64,000 nt of DNA, taken from assembly GCF_009811555.1 (NCBI RefSeq), contig NZ_BLIN01000005.1:2923501-2987500 (forward strand), written 5' to 3'. The number at the start of each line of letters is the position of its first letter. The first letter of the stretch is position 1. This stretch comes from Streptomyces caniferus (lineage in GTDB: Bacteria > Actinomycetota > Actinomycetes > Streptomycetales > Streptomycetaceae). Shown here piece by piece: positions 10,857 through 18,989 of the stretch. The position numbers and the translations under genes were made by a program. The notes under the pieces are model-generated. The model searched no databases. It was not told the origin of the DNA and was given only the letters and a program-made list of their open reading frames with translations.

Positions 10857-10872
10857 GTGACTCGCGAGTAAC
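10857..10872 (-). promoter_or_regulatory. Palindromic operator candidate upstream of the acyl-CoA ligase gene
   Basis: The 16 bases GTGACTCGCGAGTAAC are a near-perfect palindrome: a ten-base core ACTCGCGAGT with GTG/AAC flanks. It lies 30 bases upstream of the GTG start, where a repressor would overlap the promoter or early transcript. Size and symmetry suit a TetR-type regulator; none is encoded next to the gene. Confidence 0.5.
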
Positions 10873-11190
10873 CTTTGAGCAGTGATCAGACTAGAGCGCG
10901 ATGCGCCCACACGTAAGGGGCTACGGCCGACTGGTTAAGGATGTGACCAGTGCGATAGGTGTACGTAGCACACGCTATGCCCGATAGGGGGCCGCCGCCG
11001 ATCGCCCGCGCTGGACCGCACCTGGCCGCACGGGGCCCGACCACAGGGGACCGCGGCCCGTCCGTACGGACCGCGGCCGGATCGCGCCGGCTCGCACCGG
11101 ACCGGCCCGAGTGGGCGGGATCACACCGCCGACCTGCCGCCCCGGGCGTCGCGCTCCGCACGCACCCCCCGGTTGAGCTGGGACAAACCG

Positions 11191-11232
11191 GCAGGGCGCC
11201 GCCCCCCCCCTGTCCGGGGACCGGCGCCCTGC
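11191..11232 (-). terminator. Hairpin downstream of lepA
   Basis: GCAGGGCGCCG (11191-11201) and CGGCGCCCTGC (11222-11232) form a perfect 11-bp stem with a 20-base loop, 113 bases past the lepA stop. It is a plausible terminator that stops lepA transcripts before the ligase promoter. Confidence 0.6.
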
Positions 11233-11345
11233 GCCTGTCGGGCGGCCGCTCCGGCCCGGCGGCTGCCGAGCGCTGCGGGCGGCTTCCGGGGGCGGCCTCC
11301 GCGGACGGCTCCCGCGGGCGACGCGCCCCTTCTCCCTGCTGCGTC

Positions 11346-13214
11346 CTATTTCTTTTTCGCGTCGCCGTCGTCCGAGGACAGCACCGCGATGAAGGCCTCC
11401 TGCGGGACCTCCACGCTGCCGACCATCTTCATCCGCTTCTTGCCTTCCTTCTGCTTCTCCAGCAGCTTCCGCTTACGGGAGATGTCACCGCCGTAGCACT
11501 TGGCGAGGACGTCCTTGCGGATGGCGCGGACCGTCTCTCGGGCGATGACCCGGCTGCCGATGGCGGCCTGGATCGGCACCTCGAAGCTCTGCCGCGGAAT
11601 CAGCTCGCGCAGCTTGGCGACCAGCCGCACGCCGTACGCGTACGCCTTGTCCTTGTGGCAGATCGCGGAGAACGCGTCGACCTTGTCGCCGTGCAGCAGG
11701 ATGTCGACCTTCACCAGGTCGGCGACCTGCTCGCCGGTGGGCTCGTAGTCCAGCGAGGCGTAGCCACGGGTCTTGGACTTGAGCTGGTCGAAGAAGTCGA
11801 AGACGACCTCGGCGAGCGGCAGCGTGTAGCGGATCTCGACGCGGTCCTCGGAGAGGTAGTCCATGCCGAGGAGGTTGCCGCGGCGGGTCTGGCACAGCTC
11901 CATGATCGCGCCGATGAACTCGCTCGGCGCCAGGATCGTGGCCCGGACGACCGGCTCGTGCACCCTGTCGATCTTGCCCGTCGGGAACTCGCTCGGGTTG
12001 GTGACCTCGTGCTCGGCCCCGTCCTCCATGTCGACGCGGTAGACCACGTTCGGCGCGGTGGCGATCAGTTCGAGGCCGAACTCGCGCTCCAGGCGCTCGC
12101 GGATGACCTCCAGGTGGAGCAGGCCCAGGAAGCCGACGCGGAAGCCGAAGCCCAGGGCCGCGGAGGTCTCGGGCTCGTAGACGAGCGCGGCATCGTTGAG
12201 CTGCAGCTTGTCGAGGGCTTCGCGCAGCTCGGGGTAGTCGGAGCCGTCCAGCGGATACAGCCCCGAGAACACCATCGGCTTGGGGTCCTTGTAGCCGCCC
12301 AGCGGCACATCGGCACCCTTGGTGAGCTGGGTGATCGTGTCACCCACCTTGGACTGGCGGACATCCTTCACGCCGGTGATCAGGTAGCCCACCTCGCCGA
12401 CGGACAGTCCGTCGGACGCCTTCATCTCCGGGGAGTTCGTGCCGATCTCCAGGAGCTCGTGAGCGGCGCCGGTCGACATCATCCTGATGCGCTCGCGCTT
12501 GCTGAGCGTGCCGTCGACGACCTTCACGTAGGTCACGACACCGCGGTAGGCGTCGTAGACCGAGTCGAAGATCATCGCGCGGGCGGGGGCGTCCTTGACA
12601 CCGACCGGGGCCGGCACCTCACGGACGACCTTGTCCAGCAGCTCGGCCACGCCGACGCCGGTCTTGGCGGAGACCCGCAGCACGTCCTCGGGCTCGCAGC
12701 CGACCAGATTGGCCAGCTCGGCGGCGAACTTCTCGGGCTGGGCGGCCGGCAGGTCGATCTTGTTGAGGACGGGGATGATCGTGAGGTCGTGCTCCATCGC
12801 CAGGTACAGGTTGGCGAGGGTCTGGGCCTCGATGCCCTGAGCGGCGTCGACGAGGAGGATGCAGCCCTCGCACGCGGCGAGCGAGCGCGAGACCTCGTAG
12901 GTGAAGTCGACGTGGCCCGGGGTGTCGATCATGTTCAGGATGTGGGTCGTGCCACTTCCTTCTTCACCCTCGGTGGGGTCCCAGGGCAGCCGGACCGCCT
13001 GGGACTTGATCGTGATGCCGCGCTCGCGCTCGATGTCCATGCGGTCGAGGTACTGCGCGCGCATCTGCCGCTGGTCGACGACACCGGTGAGCTGGAGCAT
13101 CCGGTCGGCGAGCGTCGACTTGCCGTGGTCGATGTGCGCGATGATGCAGAAGTTACGGAGGAGGGCCGGATCGGTACGGCTCGGCTCCGGCACGTTCGTA
13201 GGGGTCGCGGGCAC
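11346..13214 (-). CDS. lepA: Elongation factor 4 (LepA), ribosomal back-translocase
   Basis: A 622-residue translational GTPase that acts on ribosomes and can drive back-translocation or assist initiation. The G motifs are visible: AHIDHGKST (G1), ERGITIKS (G2), DTPGHVDF (G3) and NKIDLP (G4). The LepA-specific C-terminal domain follows with [10 protein letters not shown] and [18 protein letters not shown]. The open frame continues upstream to 13652, but that part is Pro/Arg-rich and non-conserved. The GTG at 13214 gives the family length and the N-terminus [20 protein letters not shown]. It is divergently placed from rpsT, as in other Streptomyces. Confidence 0.96.
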   Translation of the reverse strand: MPATPTNVPEPSRTDPALLRNFCIIAHIDHGKSTLADRMLQLTGVVDQRQMRAQYLDRMDIERERGITIKSQAVRLPWDPTEGEEGSGTTHILNMIDTPGHVDFTYEVSRSLAACEGCILLVDAAQGIEAQTLANLYLAMEHDLTIIPVLNKIDLPAAQPEKFAAELANLVGCEPEDVLRVSAKTGVGVAELLDKVVREVPAPVGVKDAPARAMIFDSVYDAYRGVVTYVKVVDGTLSKRERIRMMSTGAAHELLEIGTNSPEMKASDGLSVGEVGYLITGVKDVRQSKVGDTITQLTKGADVPLGGYKDPKPMVFSGLYPLDGSDYPELREALDKLQLNDAALVYEPETSAALGFGFRVGFLGLLHLEVIRERLEREFGLELIATAPNVVYRVDMEDGAEHEVTNPSEFPTGKIDRVHEPVVRATILAPSEFIGAIMELCQTRRGNLLGMDYLSEDRVEIRYTLPLAEVVFDFFDQLKSKTRGYASLDYEPTGEQVADLVKVDILLHGDKVDAFSAICHKDKAYAYGVRLVAKLRELIPRQSFEVPIQAAIGSRVIARETVRAIRKDVLAKCYGGDISRKRKLLEKQKEGKKRMKMVGSVEVPQEAFIAVLSSDDGDAKKK

Positions 13215-13611
13215 GCAGGGTCCATTCAGTGAACGCGGGTAGGCGGGACTCGGGTATGTGACGTCTCCCCCATCGTCCCATGAGCGAGGGGCTCGGTCCG
13301 GTTTGGGCGGGGCGAGGTGGGGTTCGGGGGCTTCGGGCGGGGCGCTGCGGGGGTCGGAGACGGGCTGGGGGCGGGGCCGGGGGCGGGGGCTGGTCCGGAC
13401 GAGGGCCCGGGCGCGGCCGGGCCGTGGATCCGGCGGTGAGCGGGCAGGGGGCCGGGGCGCGGCCGGGCAGTGGCCGCAAGGGCGGCCGGGCGGTGGTCCG
13501 GTCCGGTTTGGGAGGCCGTAGACCCTGCTGGTAGCCTGGTCCACTGCGCTTCGTGCCCTCTCTAGTGCGCGGCGCAACTCGAAACTCCAACGAACCTGAA
13601 AAGGCTCTTTC
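13215..13611. other. Divergent intergenic region between lepA and rpsT
   Basis: The 397 bases hold the lepA and rpsT promoters. On the plus strand about 13315-13470 is a run of G-rich tracts; 13367-13389 has four runs of four or five G separated by one or two bases, a possible G-quadruplex. Open frames through here are low-complexity and not supported as genes. Confidence 0.5.
13508..13537 (+). promoter_or_regulatory. Candidate rpsT promoter
   Basis: TTGGGA at 13508-13513 and TAGCCT at 13532-13537 are separated by 18 bases, approximating a housekeeping sigma promoter. They lie about 75 bases before the rpsT start. The -35 match is only partial. Confidence 0.35.
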
Positions 13612-13878
13612 GTGGCGAACATCAAGTCCCAGATGAAGCGGATCAAGACCAACGAGAAGGCTCGTCAGCGCAACAAGGCTGTCAAGTCCACTCTGAAGAC
13701 CGCGATCCGTCGCACCCGCGAGGCCGTGGAGGCCGGTGACCTGCAGAAGGCCACCACCGCCCAGGCCGAGGCTGCCAAGAAGCTCGACAAGGCAGTCAGC
13801 AAGGGTGTCATCCACAAGAACGCCGCCGCCAACAAGAAGTCGGCGCTGGCCAAGAAGGTCTCGGCCCTCAAGGCCTGA
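13612..13878 (+). CDS. rpsT: 30S ribosomal protein S20
   Basis: An 88-residue basic protein beginning [20 protein letters not shown], the hallmark of S20, which binds 16S rRNA early in small-subunit assembly. The start codon is GTG. The sequence is rich in Lys/Arg/Ala and nearly all helical, as expected. The gene is monocistronic, divergent from lepA, with a strong hairpin terminator 215 bases downstream. Codon use is the most biased in the area, as expected for high expression. Confidence 0.97.
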   Translation: MANIKSQMKRIKTNEKARQRNKAVKSTLKTAIRRTREAVEAGDLQKATTAQAEAAKKLDKAVSKGVIHKNAAANKKSALAKKVSALKA

Positions 13879-14093
13879 CCTTCCTCCCGGAGCGGATCAT
13901 CGCCTGACCAGGCCTGATCCTCACTCCACCGCAAGACCTGCAGTACCTCCGTCGACAGGGATCCAGCGGCCCCTCTCTCCGCTCCCTGATCGGTGCACCA
14001 CCGCGCCGCACACGGCCTGCGTTCGCCACGCGGGTGCGGCGCACCCGGCCCACTCGGCGTTCACCGCCGACCAAGCCACAACAGCTTGATACG

Positions 14094-14136
14094 AAGGCCC
14101 CGCTTCCCCCCTTCCCCAGGGGCGAAGCGGGGCCTT
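14094..14136 (+). terminator. rpsT terminator
   Basis: AAGGCCCCGCTTC (14094-14106) and GAAGCGGGGCCTT (14124-14136) form a perfect 13-bp stem with a 17-base loop, followed by CTTT. It is the first strong hairpin after rpsT. Confidence 0.85.
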
Positions 14137-14155
14137 CTTTCGTGGGCGGGCGGAG

Positions 14156-14199
14156 GCTGCGGGTGGGGGTGGCGGGCGCTGCGGGTGGGGGTGGCGGGG
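14156..14199 (+). repeat. 22-bp direct repeat, two copies
   Basis: GCTGCGGGTGGGGGTGGCGG starts at 14156 and again at 14178. The strongly G-rich units lie directly after the rpsT terminator and before the 13-bp array. Confidence 0.75.
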
Positions 14200-14207
14200 G
14201 TTGCTTC

Positions 14208-14425
14208 GTGGCCTTCCGCCGTGGGCCTTCGCTGTGGGCTTTCACCGTGCGTTTTCACTGCGTGATTCGGTGCGCGATTCGCTGTGGTGATTCGGTGTGG
14301 TGATTCCTTACGGAGATTCGGTGCGGTGACTCGTTGCGGTGGTGTGTGGCCGTGATTCGTTGTGGGTGGCTTTGCGTGGGGCTTTGGGGGCGAGGGCTTT
14401 TGCAGGGGCCTTTGTGATGCGGTGA
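14208..14425 (+). repeat. Degenerate 13-bp tandem array, about 17 units
   Basis: The sequence can be cut into consecutive units of 13 bases (two of 12, one of 14). The first units look like GTGGGCCTTCGCT, the central ones like GTGGTGATTCGGT, and the last ones like CGTGGGGCTTTGG. In the centre GATTC or GACTC starts at 14276, 14289, 14302, 14315, 14328 and 14354, always in 13-base register. Units are G/T-rich on the plus strand with less C than the surroundings. No stop-free conserved frame runs through it. Confidence 0.8.
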
Positions 14426-14680
14426 CGTGTGTAGTCCTATGGGAATTCAGGGCGGCTCTGTTGCGGAGAAGGCCCGTGGGGGATTCCGTTGCCACGGCGT
14501 TCCGTTGTCGCGCATTCGATTGAGCGACTTCTGGGCTCTGGCATGGGGCAGAGGCCACGTGGAGCCATGGGGCAGAGGTCGCGTGGGCTTGTGGATGGGG
14601 CAGGTGGGGGCCGTACCACGGTCTGCTCGCCGTCGGAAAATTCGGTCCGCAGAGCCGGGTTCGCTTTCCGCGCGGTCCGC

Positions 14681-14686
14681 TACGCT
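14681..14686 (+). promoter_or_regulatory. -10 box for a probably leaderless transcript
   Basis: TACGCT ends six bases before the ATG at 14693, and no Shine-Dalgarno sequence precedes that ATG. The spacing places the transcription start at the start codon. No convincing -35 is seen. Confidence 0.4.
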
Positions 14687-14692
14687 GCGGCC

Positions 14693-15598
14693 ATGTCACA
14701 TTCGGGGGACCAAAACAATCCGTACGCCCAGCCGCAGCCCAACCCATACGGCCCGGTGCCCGCACAGCAGAATCCGGCACTCCCACAGCAGAATCCCTAC
14801 GCACAACAGCCCATTCCGCAGGGGCAGGCCGGGGGATACGGCTATCCGGCATCCGGCGTACCCGCCCCTCCCCCTGGGCCACCCGCCGGGGCACCCCTAT
14901 CGGCACCCGGTGGCGCGAGCCGTGGGATGTCCGGCTGGCTCTGGGCCCTCGGCGGCGTGGTCGCCGCGTCCGCGATCTGGGGCTCGGTGTTGTTCGCCAC
15001 GGGGGGCTTCTCCTCCGAGCCCAGCCCCGACCTCGCGGGCTACGCCTACACCGGCGATCTGTGCGCGGACACCTCGATGACGCCCTTCGAGAACGCCCAC
15101 TTCAAGGCCAAGGCGAACACCGGAACCGCCTCGAAGGACGCCAACCCGCAGCACAGCGGCGCCCAGCTCACCTCCCTGGACACGATGACGTGCAACGTCT
15201 CGTTCGAGCAGGACGGCGCAAGCAGCTCCGCCTACTCCTCGACCTGGCTCTACAACACCGCCACGCTGCACCGGAAGACCGACCCGGCTCCGGAGTTCGC
15301 CGACGGCTACCGCTCGTACGAGAAGCAGGACACCTCCGTCGGCTACCGGGTCGAGGCCGTGCCGGGACTCGGCGACGAGGCCTATCTGGTGACCCGCAAG
15401 GACGAGGGCGGCACGAGCAGCGGCTCGTATGTGATCCTCGGCGTCCGGGACGGCTGGATGACCTACCAGTCGACGTGGTCGAGCTATGCGTCGAGCAGCG
15501 GCAGCAGCAAGCAGCCCACGGCCACCGAGGTGGCCACGATGCTGAAGACCAGCGCCACCGAAACACTCAAACGACTGCAGAACTCACGGTCCCGGTGA
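14693..15598 (+). CDS. Pro/Gln-rich single-pass membrane protein, unknown function
   Basis: A 301-residue protein I do not recognise by name. Residues 1-75 are cytoplasmic low-complexity with repeated NPYAQ/NPYG and Pro/Gln motifs, a layout common in Streptomyces membrane proteins. One transmembrane helix follows (about 80-105, GWLWALGGVVAASAIWGSVL). The remaining 190 residues would be extracellular. That domain contains two cysteines (CADTS and TMTCNVSF) that could form a disulfide, and ends FLQ-free with TLKRLQNSRSR. The start at 14693 is chosen because codon bias begins there and a -10 box sits just upstream; the frame is open further back through repeats. Tandem repeats of different types lie on both sides of the gene. 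Confidence 0.75.
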   Translation: MSHSGDQNNPYAQPQPNPYGPVPAQQNPALPQQNPYAQQPIPQGQAGGYGYPASGVPAPPPGPPAGAPLSAPGGASRGMSGWLWALGGVVAASAIWGSVLFATGGFSSEPSPDLAGYAYTGDLCADTSMTPFENAHFKAKANTGTASKDANPQHSGAQLTSLDTMTCNVSFEQDGASSSAYSSTWLYNTATLHRKTDPAPEFADGYRSYEKQDTSVGYRVEAVPGLGDEAYLVTRKDEGGTSSGSYVILGVRDGWMTYQSTWSSYASSSGSSKQPTATEVATMLKTSATETLKRLQNSRSR

Positions 15599-16064
15599 GG
15601 CCGGCTGCCCGGCCCGGGGTAGCGGCGGACCTCAGGGAAAGGTGTGCCGCACCGACGGTCGGCCTTCGTGGCCGGTGTCCGTCGTAAGGGGTTGGAGGTG
15701 GAGGCGGTTGGCCTTCGTGCCCGGTGACTGCTGTATGGGTCGGCCGTGGAGGCGGGGGCCCGGAGGCGGTTGGCCTTCGTGACCCGGTAACTGCCGTACG
15801 GGTCGGCCGTGGAGGCGGGAGCCCGGAGGCGATTGGCCTTCGTGACGGCAGCCGTCCGTCTGTCATGACGGTCGGGCCGCCGCCACGGATCGCCCACCCG
15901 TCCGCCTGGGGCGCCCGTGCCGGTTGGCCGGCGTGACGGCCGGCCATCCTGCCCGTTGGCCGTCATCACGGGCCGACTGTCCTGCCCCTTGTTCGCTTCG
16001 ACAGCGGCGCTGGATGACGGCTGAACCCACCGTCCGAGCCCAGGCGGCCCGCCGAGCTACCGCT
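15599..16064. other. 466-base repeat-containing region between the membrane protein gene and holA
   Basis: Convergent intergenic DNA. It holds the roughly 62-bp tandem repeat (15700-15846) and more decayed copies of the same TTGGCCTTCGTG core on both sides, at about 15657 and 15930. No gene is supported; the minus-strand frame through the repeats encodes only a repeat-derived peptide. Confidence 0.6.
15700..15846 (+). repeat. 62/63-bp tandem repeat, two full copies and a partial third
   Basis: Unit 1 is 15700-15761 (62 bases), unit 2 is 15762-15824 (63 bases), and a third copy is partial from 15825. All start GGAGGCGGTTGGCCTTCGTG (one change in the third), and the two full units end TCGGCCGTGGAGGCGG and a variable GGGCCC/GAGCCC. 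The copies are about 92 percent alike, so the expansion is recent. Confidence 0.85.
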
Positions 16065-17048
16065 TCACCGGGAGCGAGCCGCCCGGGCAATCGCCACGAC
16101 GGCCTTCTCCAGGGCATACCCAGGATCGTCCCCGCCGCCCTTCACCCCCGCGTCGGCCGCCGCGACCGCGCGCAGCGCCGTGGCCACGCCGTCCGCCGAC
16201 CAACCGCGCATCTGCTGGCGTACCCGGTCGATCTTCCAGGGCGGCATACCCAGATCGCGGGCGAGGTCGCCAGGGCGGGCGCCGCGCGGGGCGGAGGCCA
16301 GTTTGCCGATGGCGCGGACGCCTTGGGCGAGTGCACTCGTGATCATGACGGGGGCGACACCGGTGGCGATCGCCCAGCGCAGAGCCTCCAGCGCCTCGGC
16401 GGCCCGGCCCTCGACGGCACGGTCCGCGACGGTGAAGCTGGACGCCTCGGCCCGGCCCGTGTAGTAGCGCGCGACGACGGCCTCGTCGATGGTGCCTTCG
16501 ACATCGGCGGCGAGCTGCGAACAGGCCGAGGCCAGCTCACGCAGATCGCTGCCGATCGCATCGACCAGCGACTGACAGGCCTCGGGCGTCGCCGAACGCC
16601 CGGTCGCACGGAATTCGCCCCGCACAAAGGCCAGCCGGTCGGCCGGCTTGGTCATCTTGGGGCAGGCCACTTCCCGCGCCCCGGCCTTACGGGCGGCGTC
16701 CAGCAGGCCCTTCCCCTTGGCGCCGCCGGCGTGCAGCAGCACCAGCGTGATCTCCTCGGCGGGCGAGCCGAGATACGCCTTGACGTCCTTGATGGTGTCC
16801 GCGGAGAGATCGTGGGCGGCGCGCACCACGACGACCTTGCGCTCGGCGAAGAGCGAGGGGCTGGTCAGCTCAGCCAAGGTGCCGGGCTGGAGCTGTTCGG
16901 GAGTGAGGTCGCGCACATCGGTGTCCGCGTCCGCCGCCCGGGCAGCCGCCACCACCTGCTGCACCGCACGGTCCAGCAGCAGGTCTTCCTGGCCCACCGC
17001 GATCGTGACGGGGGCGAGCGGATCGTCTTGAGCTGTCTTCCTGGCCAT
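16065..17048 (-). CDS. holA: DNA polymerase III subunit delta
   Basis: About 327 residues of the clamp-loader delta subunit, which opens the sliding clamp during DNA replication. The N-terminal segment has VTIAVGQEDLLLDRAVQQVV, typical of HolA, and the central part reads LVLLHAGGAKGKGLLDAARK. The C-terminal collar region (AIATGVAPVMITSALAQGVR) matches the family. The delta subunit needs no intact Walker motif and none is seen. Two nearby ATGs are possible (17048 and 17060); neither has a strong ribosome-binding site. The open frame further upstream is not conserved. Divergent from the small acidic protein at 17166. Confidence 0.92.
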   Translation of the reverse strand: MARKTAQDDPLAPVTIAVGQEDLLLDRAVQQVVAAARAADADTDVRDLTPEQLQPGTLAELTSPSLFAERKVVVVRAAHDLSADTIKDVKAYLGSPAEEITLVLLHAGGAKGKGLLDAARKAGAREVACPKMTKPADRLAFVRGEFRATGRSATPEACQSLVDAIGSDLRELASACSQLAADVEGTIDEAVVARYYTGRAEASSFTVADRAVEGRAAEALEALRWAIATGVAPVMITSALAQGVRAIGKLASAPRGARPGDLARDLGMPPWKIDRVRQQMRGWSADGVATALRAVAAADAGVKGGGDDPGYALEKAVVAIARAARSR

Positions 17049-17165
17049 CGCGTCCAGCATCCCACGCCCCACTGACAGCCCGGCCCGGCCCGCACGGGCC
17101 CTGCCGGACCGGAACACCCTCCCCCTGCCGGACCGGAGCCCTCTCCTCTGTCGGACAATGGCCGG

Positions 17166-17432
17166 GTGAACGACGCTGCCCCACACCCACCACACGTACG
17201 GCATGTACTGGTACTGCCCGACCGCGACGCCGCGGAGGAGGTGGCCGAGGCCCTGACCGAACGCTTCGGTGTCGCCGAGGAGCCCCAGCTCGTACGGGAC
17301 GCCCTGGCCGGTGAGGACGACGCCGAGGACGCCCAGTGGCTCGTGGTGGTCGAAGACCCGGACGCCGCCCACGACCCGGCGCGGCTGCACGACCTCGCGG
17401 CGGAGCACGAGGGCTGGCGCGAGGCGGAGTAG
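17166..17432 (+). CDS. Small acidic protein, unknown function
   Basis: An 88-residue protein starting at GTG (VNDAAPHPPHVRHVLVLPDR). It has an alternating beta-alpha pattern: HVLVLPDRDAAEEVAEALTERF, then a second strand-like WLVVVEDP and a helix. That could be a small ferredoxin-like or BON-like fold, but I do not recognise the family. It is very acidic. Codon bias is typical of real Streptomyces genes. It stands opposite holA with a 117-base gap. The last codons (GWREAE) are duplicated just after the stop. Confidence 0.72.
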   Translation: MNDAAPHPPHVRHVLVLPDRDAAEEVAEALTERFGVAEEPQLVRDALAGEDDAEDAQWLVVVEDPDAAHDPARLHDLAAEHEGWREAE

Positions 17433-17523
17433 CGACCGGCCCCGGGCTGGCGCGAGGCCTAGTGACAACGGACCGGGCCGAGCGACAACGGACCGCGCCG
17501 AGTGACGACGAACCGCGGATGCC
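17411..17523 (+). repeat. Duplicated gene end and 20-bp tandem repeat
   Basis: GGGCTGGCGCGAGGC occurs at 17411-17425 inside the 88-residue gene and again at 17444-17458, after its stop. Directly following are three 20-bp units (17464-17483, 17484-17503, and a decayed 17504-17523) of the form GACAACGGACCGNGCCGAGY. Confidence 0.8.
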
Positions 17524-17539
17524 GCGGTCCTCGACGCCG

Positions 17540-18334
17540 CTACCGGGTGCCCGTACCCCGCCCCGCCTCGCCGACCTCGGGCTCCCGCTGCAGAACAATC
17601 CCGAAGTGCTCCCGATAGACGGCGAGAACCTCGTCCTCACCCACCTGACGCTCATCCCGTGCACCATCCGCCCCGGTGGTCACGAGCGTACGTCCGGAGA
17701 GCGTGACCCGACCTTTCCCGGTCAGCCGTGAGCAGACCAGGGACTGGGTGAAGGGCGACTTGGGTGACGTCTGGTGCCACCAGCACCCGACCTCGAAGTC
17801 CGCATGGGCACGCGGACGTTGTTCGAGCCGGTACTGCGGTTCGCCGTCCCTCAGGATGTCGAGGTCGCCCTCACTCGTCTGCTCGATCCGGAACACCCCG
17901 CTGGGGTCGGCCTGCTCCTCACGGCTGTCCCAGCGCAGCGGATAGTGGCTGTTCCTGCCGAAGCCGACGTCCGCGAGCCATGGTCCGTTCGGCGTCTGCA
18001 CGCGCAGTGCGAGGTGGTCGTACGGAATCCCCAGCCCGTCGGGGCCGAACACGCGGGCCGAGAGCAGCTCGACCTCGTAGCCAAGCGCCCTCAGGAGCAG
18101 GGCGAAAGCGCCGTTGAGCTCGTAACAGAAGCCGCCCCGCCGGGCGCGCACGATCTTGTCCAGCAGCGGCTGTTCCGCGAGCACGATCTCTTCGCCGAGA
18201 TGGATGGAGAGGTTCTCGAAGGGGACGGAGTGCAGATGGCTGAGGTGCAGCCCACGCAGCGCCTCGGCGTCGGGAGACGCAGGGCGGGCGGCACCGATCC
18301 GGGCGAGGTAGGCGTCAGCGGCAGTGGCGTCCAT
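17540..18334 (-). CDS. Arylamine N-acetyltransferase
   Basis: A 264-residue enzyme that transfers acetyl groups from acetyl-CoA to arylamines and hydrazines, or acts in aromatic metabolite synthesis. The Cys-His-Asp catalytic triad is complete: RRGGFCYELN (Cys), PYDHLAL (His) and WLADVGFG (Asp). The N-terminal helices and HSVPFENLSIHLGE are typical of the family. The ATG shares one base with the TGA of the Rrf2 gene (TGATG), so both form an operon and the regulator probably controls the enzyme. It may detoxify aromatic amines. Confidence 0.93.
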   Translation of the reverse strand: MDATAADAYLARIGAARPASPDAEALRGLHLSHLHSVPFENLSIHLGEEIVLAEQPLLDKIVRARRGGFCYELNGAFALLLRALGYEVELLSARVFGPDGLGIPYDHLALRVQTPNGPWLADVGFGRNSHYPLRWDSREEQADPSGVFRIEQTSEGDLDILRDGEPQYRLEQRPRAHADFEVGCWWHQTSPKSPFTQSLVCSRLTGKGRVTLSGRTLVTTGADGARDERQVGEDEVLAVYREHFGIVLQREPEVGEAGRGTGTR

Positions 18335-18819
18335 CAGGCGGAGGTCCTTTCCGAGGAGAACCAGCGGCGGGTCCGTTCCACCGCTGAGGCGGGCGTGGCG
18401 GCGATCACGTCGGCAATGGTCTGGGCGGCCAGCTCACGCCGCCAGGCCAGCTCGGCCCTGCGCATCGCCGTGGAGATGCCGCACGGACGTCCGTACTCCC
18501 TCCCGGAGGCCTCGGCGCCGGCTCCCCGCTGCCGGATCTCCGCACACCGAAAGGCGTCCTCGGTGCCCTCGATCGCGGCGACGACGTCCATGAGGGTGAT
18601 CCGTTCCGGCGGCCGCGCCAACTGGAATCCGCCCCGCGCGCCAGGGGTGGAGCTCAGGATCCCGGCCCGGACCAGCGCCTGCAGCCGCTTGTTCAAGTAG
18701 GCCGCAGGCAACTCGAACGAAGCCGCCAGCCGAGCGGTCGACACCGGCCCTTCCCCATCGAGCCAGGCCAGCGTCACACAGCAGTGCAAGCCCCACTCGA
18801 CCCCTTCACTCATCCTCAT
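18334..18819 (-). CDS. Rrf2 family transcriptional regulator
   Basis: A 161-residue winged-helix regulator. The N-terminal fold reads EGVEWGLHCCVTLAWLDGEG, then LAASFELPAAYLNKRLQALVRAG, followed by the Rrf2 signature SSTPGARGGFQLARPPERITLMDVVAAIEG. Cysteines occur in the sensor region (FRCAEI and RPCGI), but the three-cysteine cluster spacing of IscR/NsrR is not complete, so an iron-sulfur cluster is doubtful. It is cotranscribed with the acetyltransferase. The start at 18819 is supported by a -10 box seven bases upstream and no ribosome-binding site, so the message appears leaderless. A second ATG lies at 18813. Confidence 0.9.
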   Translation of the reverse strand: MRMSEGVEWGLHCCVTLAWLDGEGPVSTARLAASFELPAAYLNKRLQALVRAGILSSTPGARGGFQLARPPERITLMDVVAAIEGTEDAFRCAEIRQRGAGAEASGREYGRPCGISTAMRRAELAWRRELAAQTIADVIAATPASAVERTRRWFSSERTSA

Positions 18820-18820
18820 A

Positions 18821-18837
18821 ATCTGGAGTCTACAGAT
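18821..18837 (-). promoter_or_regulatory. Promoter/operator of the Rrf2-acetyltransferase operon
   Basis: ATCTG-N7-CAGAT (17 bases) directly precedes the Rrf2 start codon. On the coding strand the -10 box TAGACT (18827-18832) lies inside it, seven bases before the ATG. This suggests a leaderless transcript whose promoter is covered by an autoregulatory operator. Confidence 0.5.
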
Positions 18838-18989
18838 CCCGGTTTAAGCGAGCTTCCGTACGGTGCCCAGCCTGACCGGCCTTGCCTGCGCGAACGATCA
18901 GCCCTCCTCCACGGCACCACTCTGCCCCTCTCCTCCCGTCCGCTGAGCCGTTCGACGTCGACGAGTCCACACGGTCCGTCGTTCACCGC

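Larger units (their letters stand above)
10828..11345. other. 518-base intergenic region between the acyl-CoA ligase and lepA
   Basis: No convincing coding sequence is present. It holds the ligase promoter region with a palindrome at 10857-10872 and a lepA-side hairpin at 11191-11232 that includes a run of nine C. The remainder is GC-rich and without features I can support. Confidence 0.6.
13879..14692. other. 814-base non-coding region after rpsT
   Basis: It contains the rpsT terminator (14094-14136), a 22-bp direct repeat, a degenerate array of 13-bp units (14208-14425), and the promoter region of the next gene. Three copies of ATGGGGCAG occur at 14543, 14567 and 14595. Open frames here are unsupported by codon use. 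Confidence 0.6.

Noticed and set aside
10959..13232. Long plus-strand open frame opposite lepA
   Set aside because: Codon-position GC bias supports lepA on the minus strand; the antisense product is Val/Asp/Leu-rich without motifs.
13215..13652. N-terminal extension of LepA
   Set aside because: Pro/Arg-rich, non-conserved and would overlap rpsT; the GTG at 13214 gives the normal family length.
14208..14425. CRISPR array
   Set aside because: Units are 13 bases, directly adjacent and degenerate; there are no conserved repeats with unique spacers and no cas genes.
15484..15969. Minus-strand repeat-containing open frame over the 62-bp array
   Set aside because: The in-frame peptide repeats come only from the DNA repeats; it has no ribosome-binding site and partly overlaps the real plus-strand gene.
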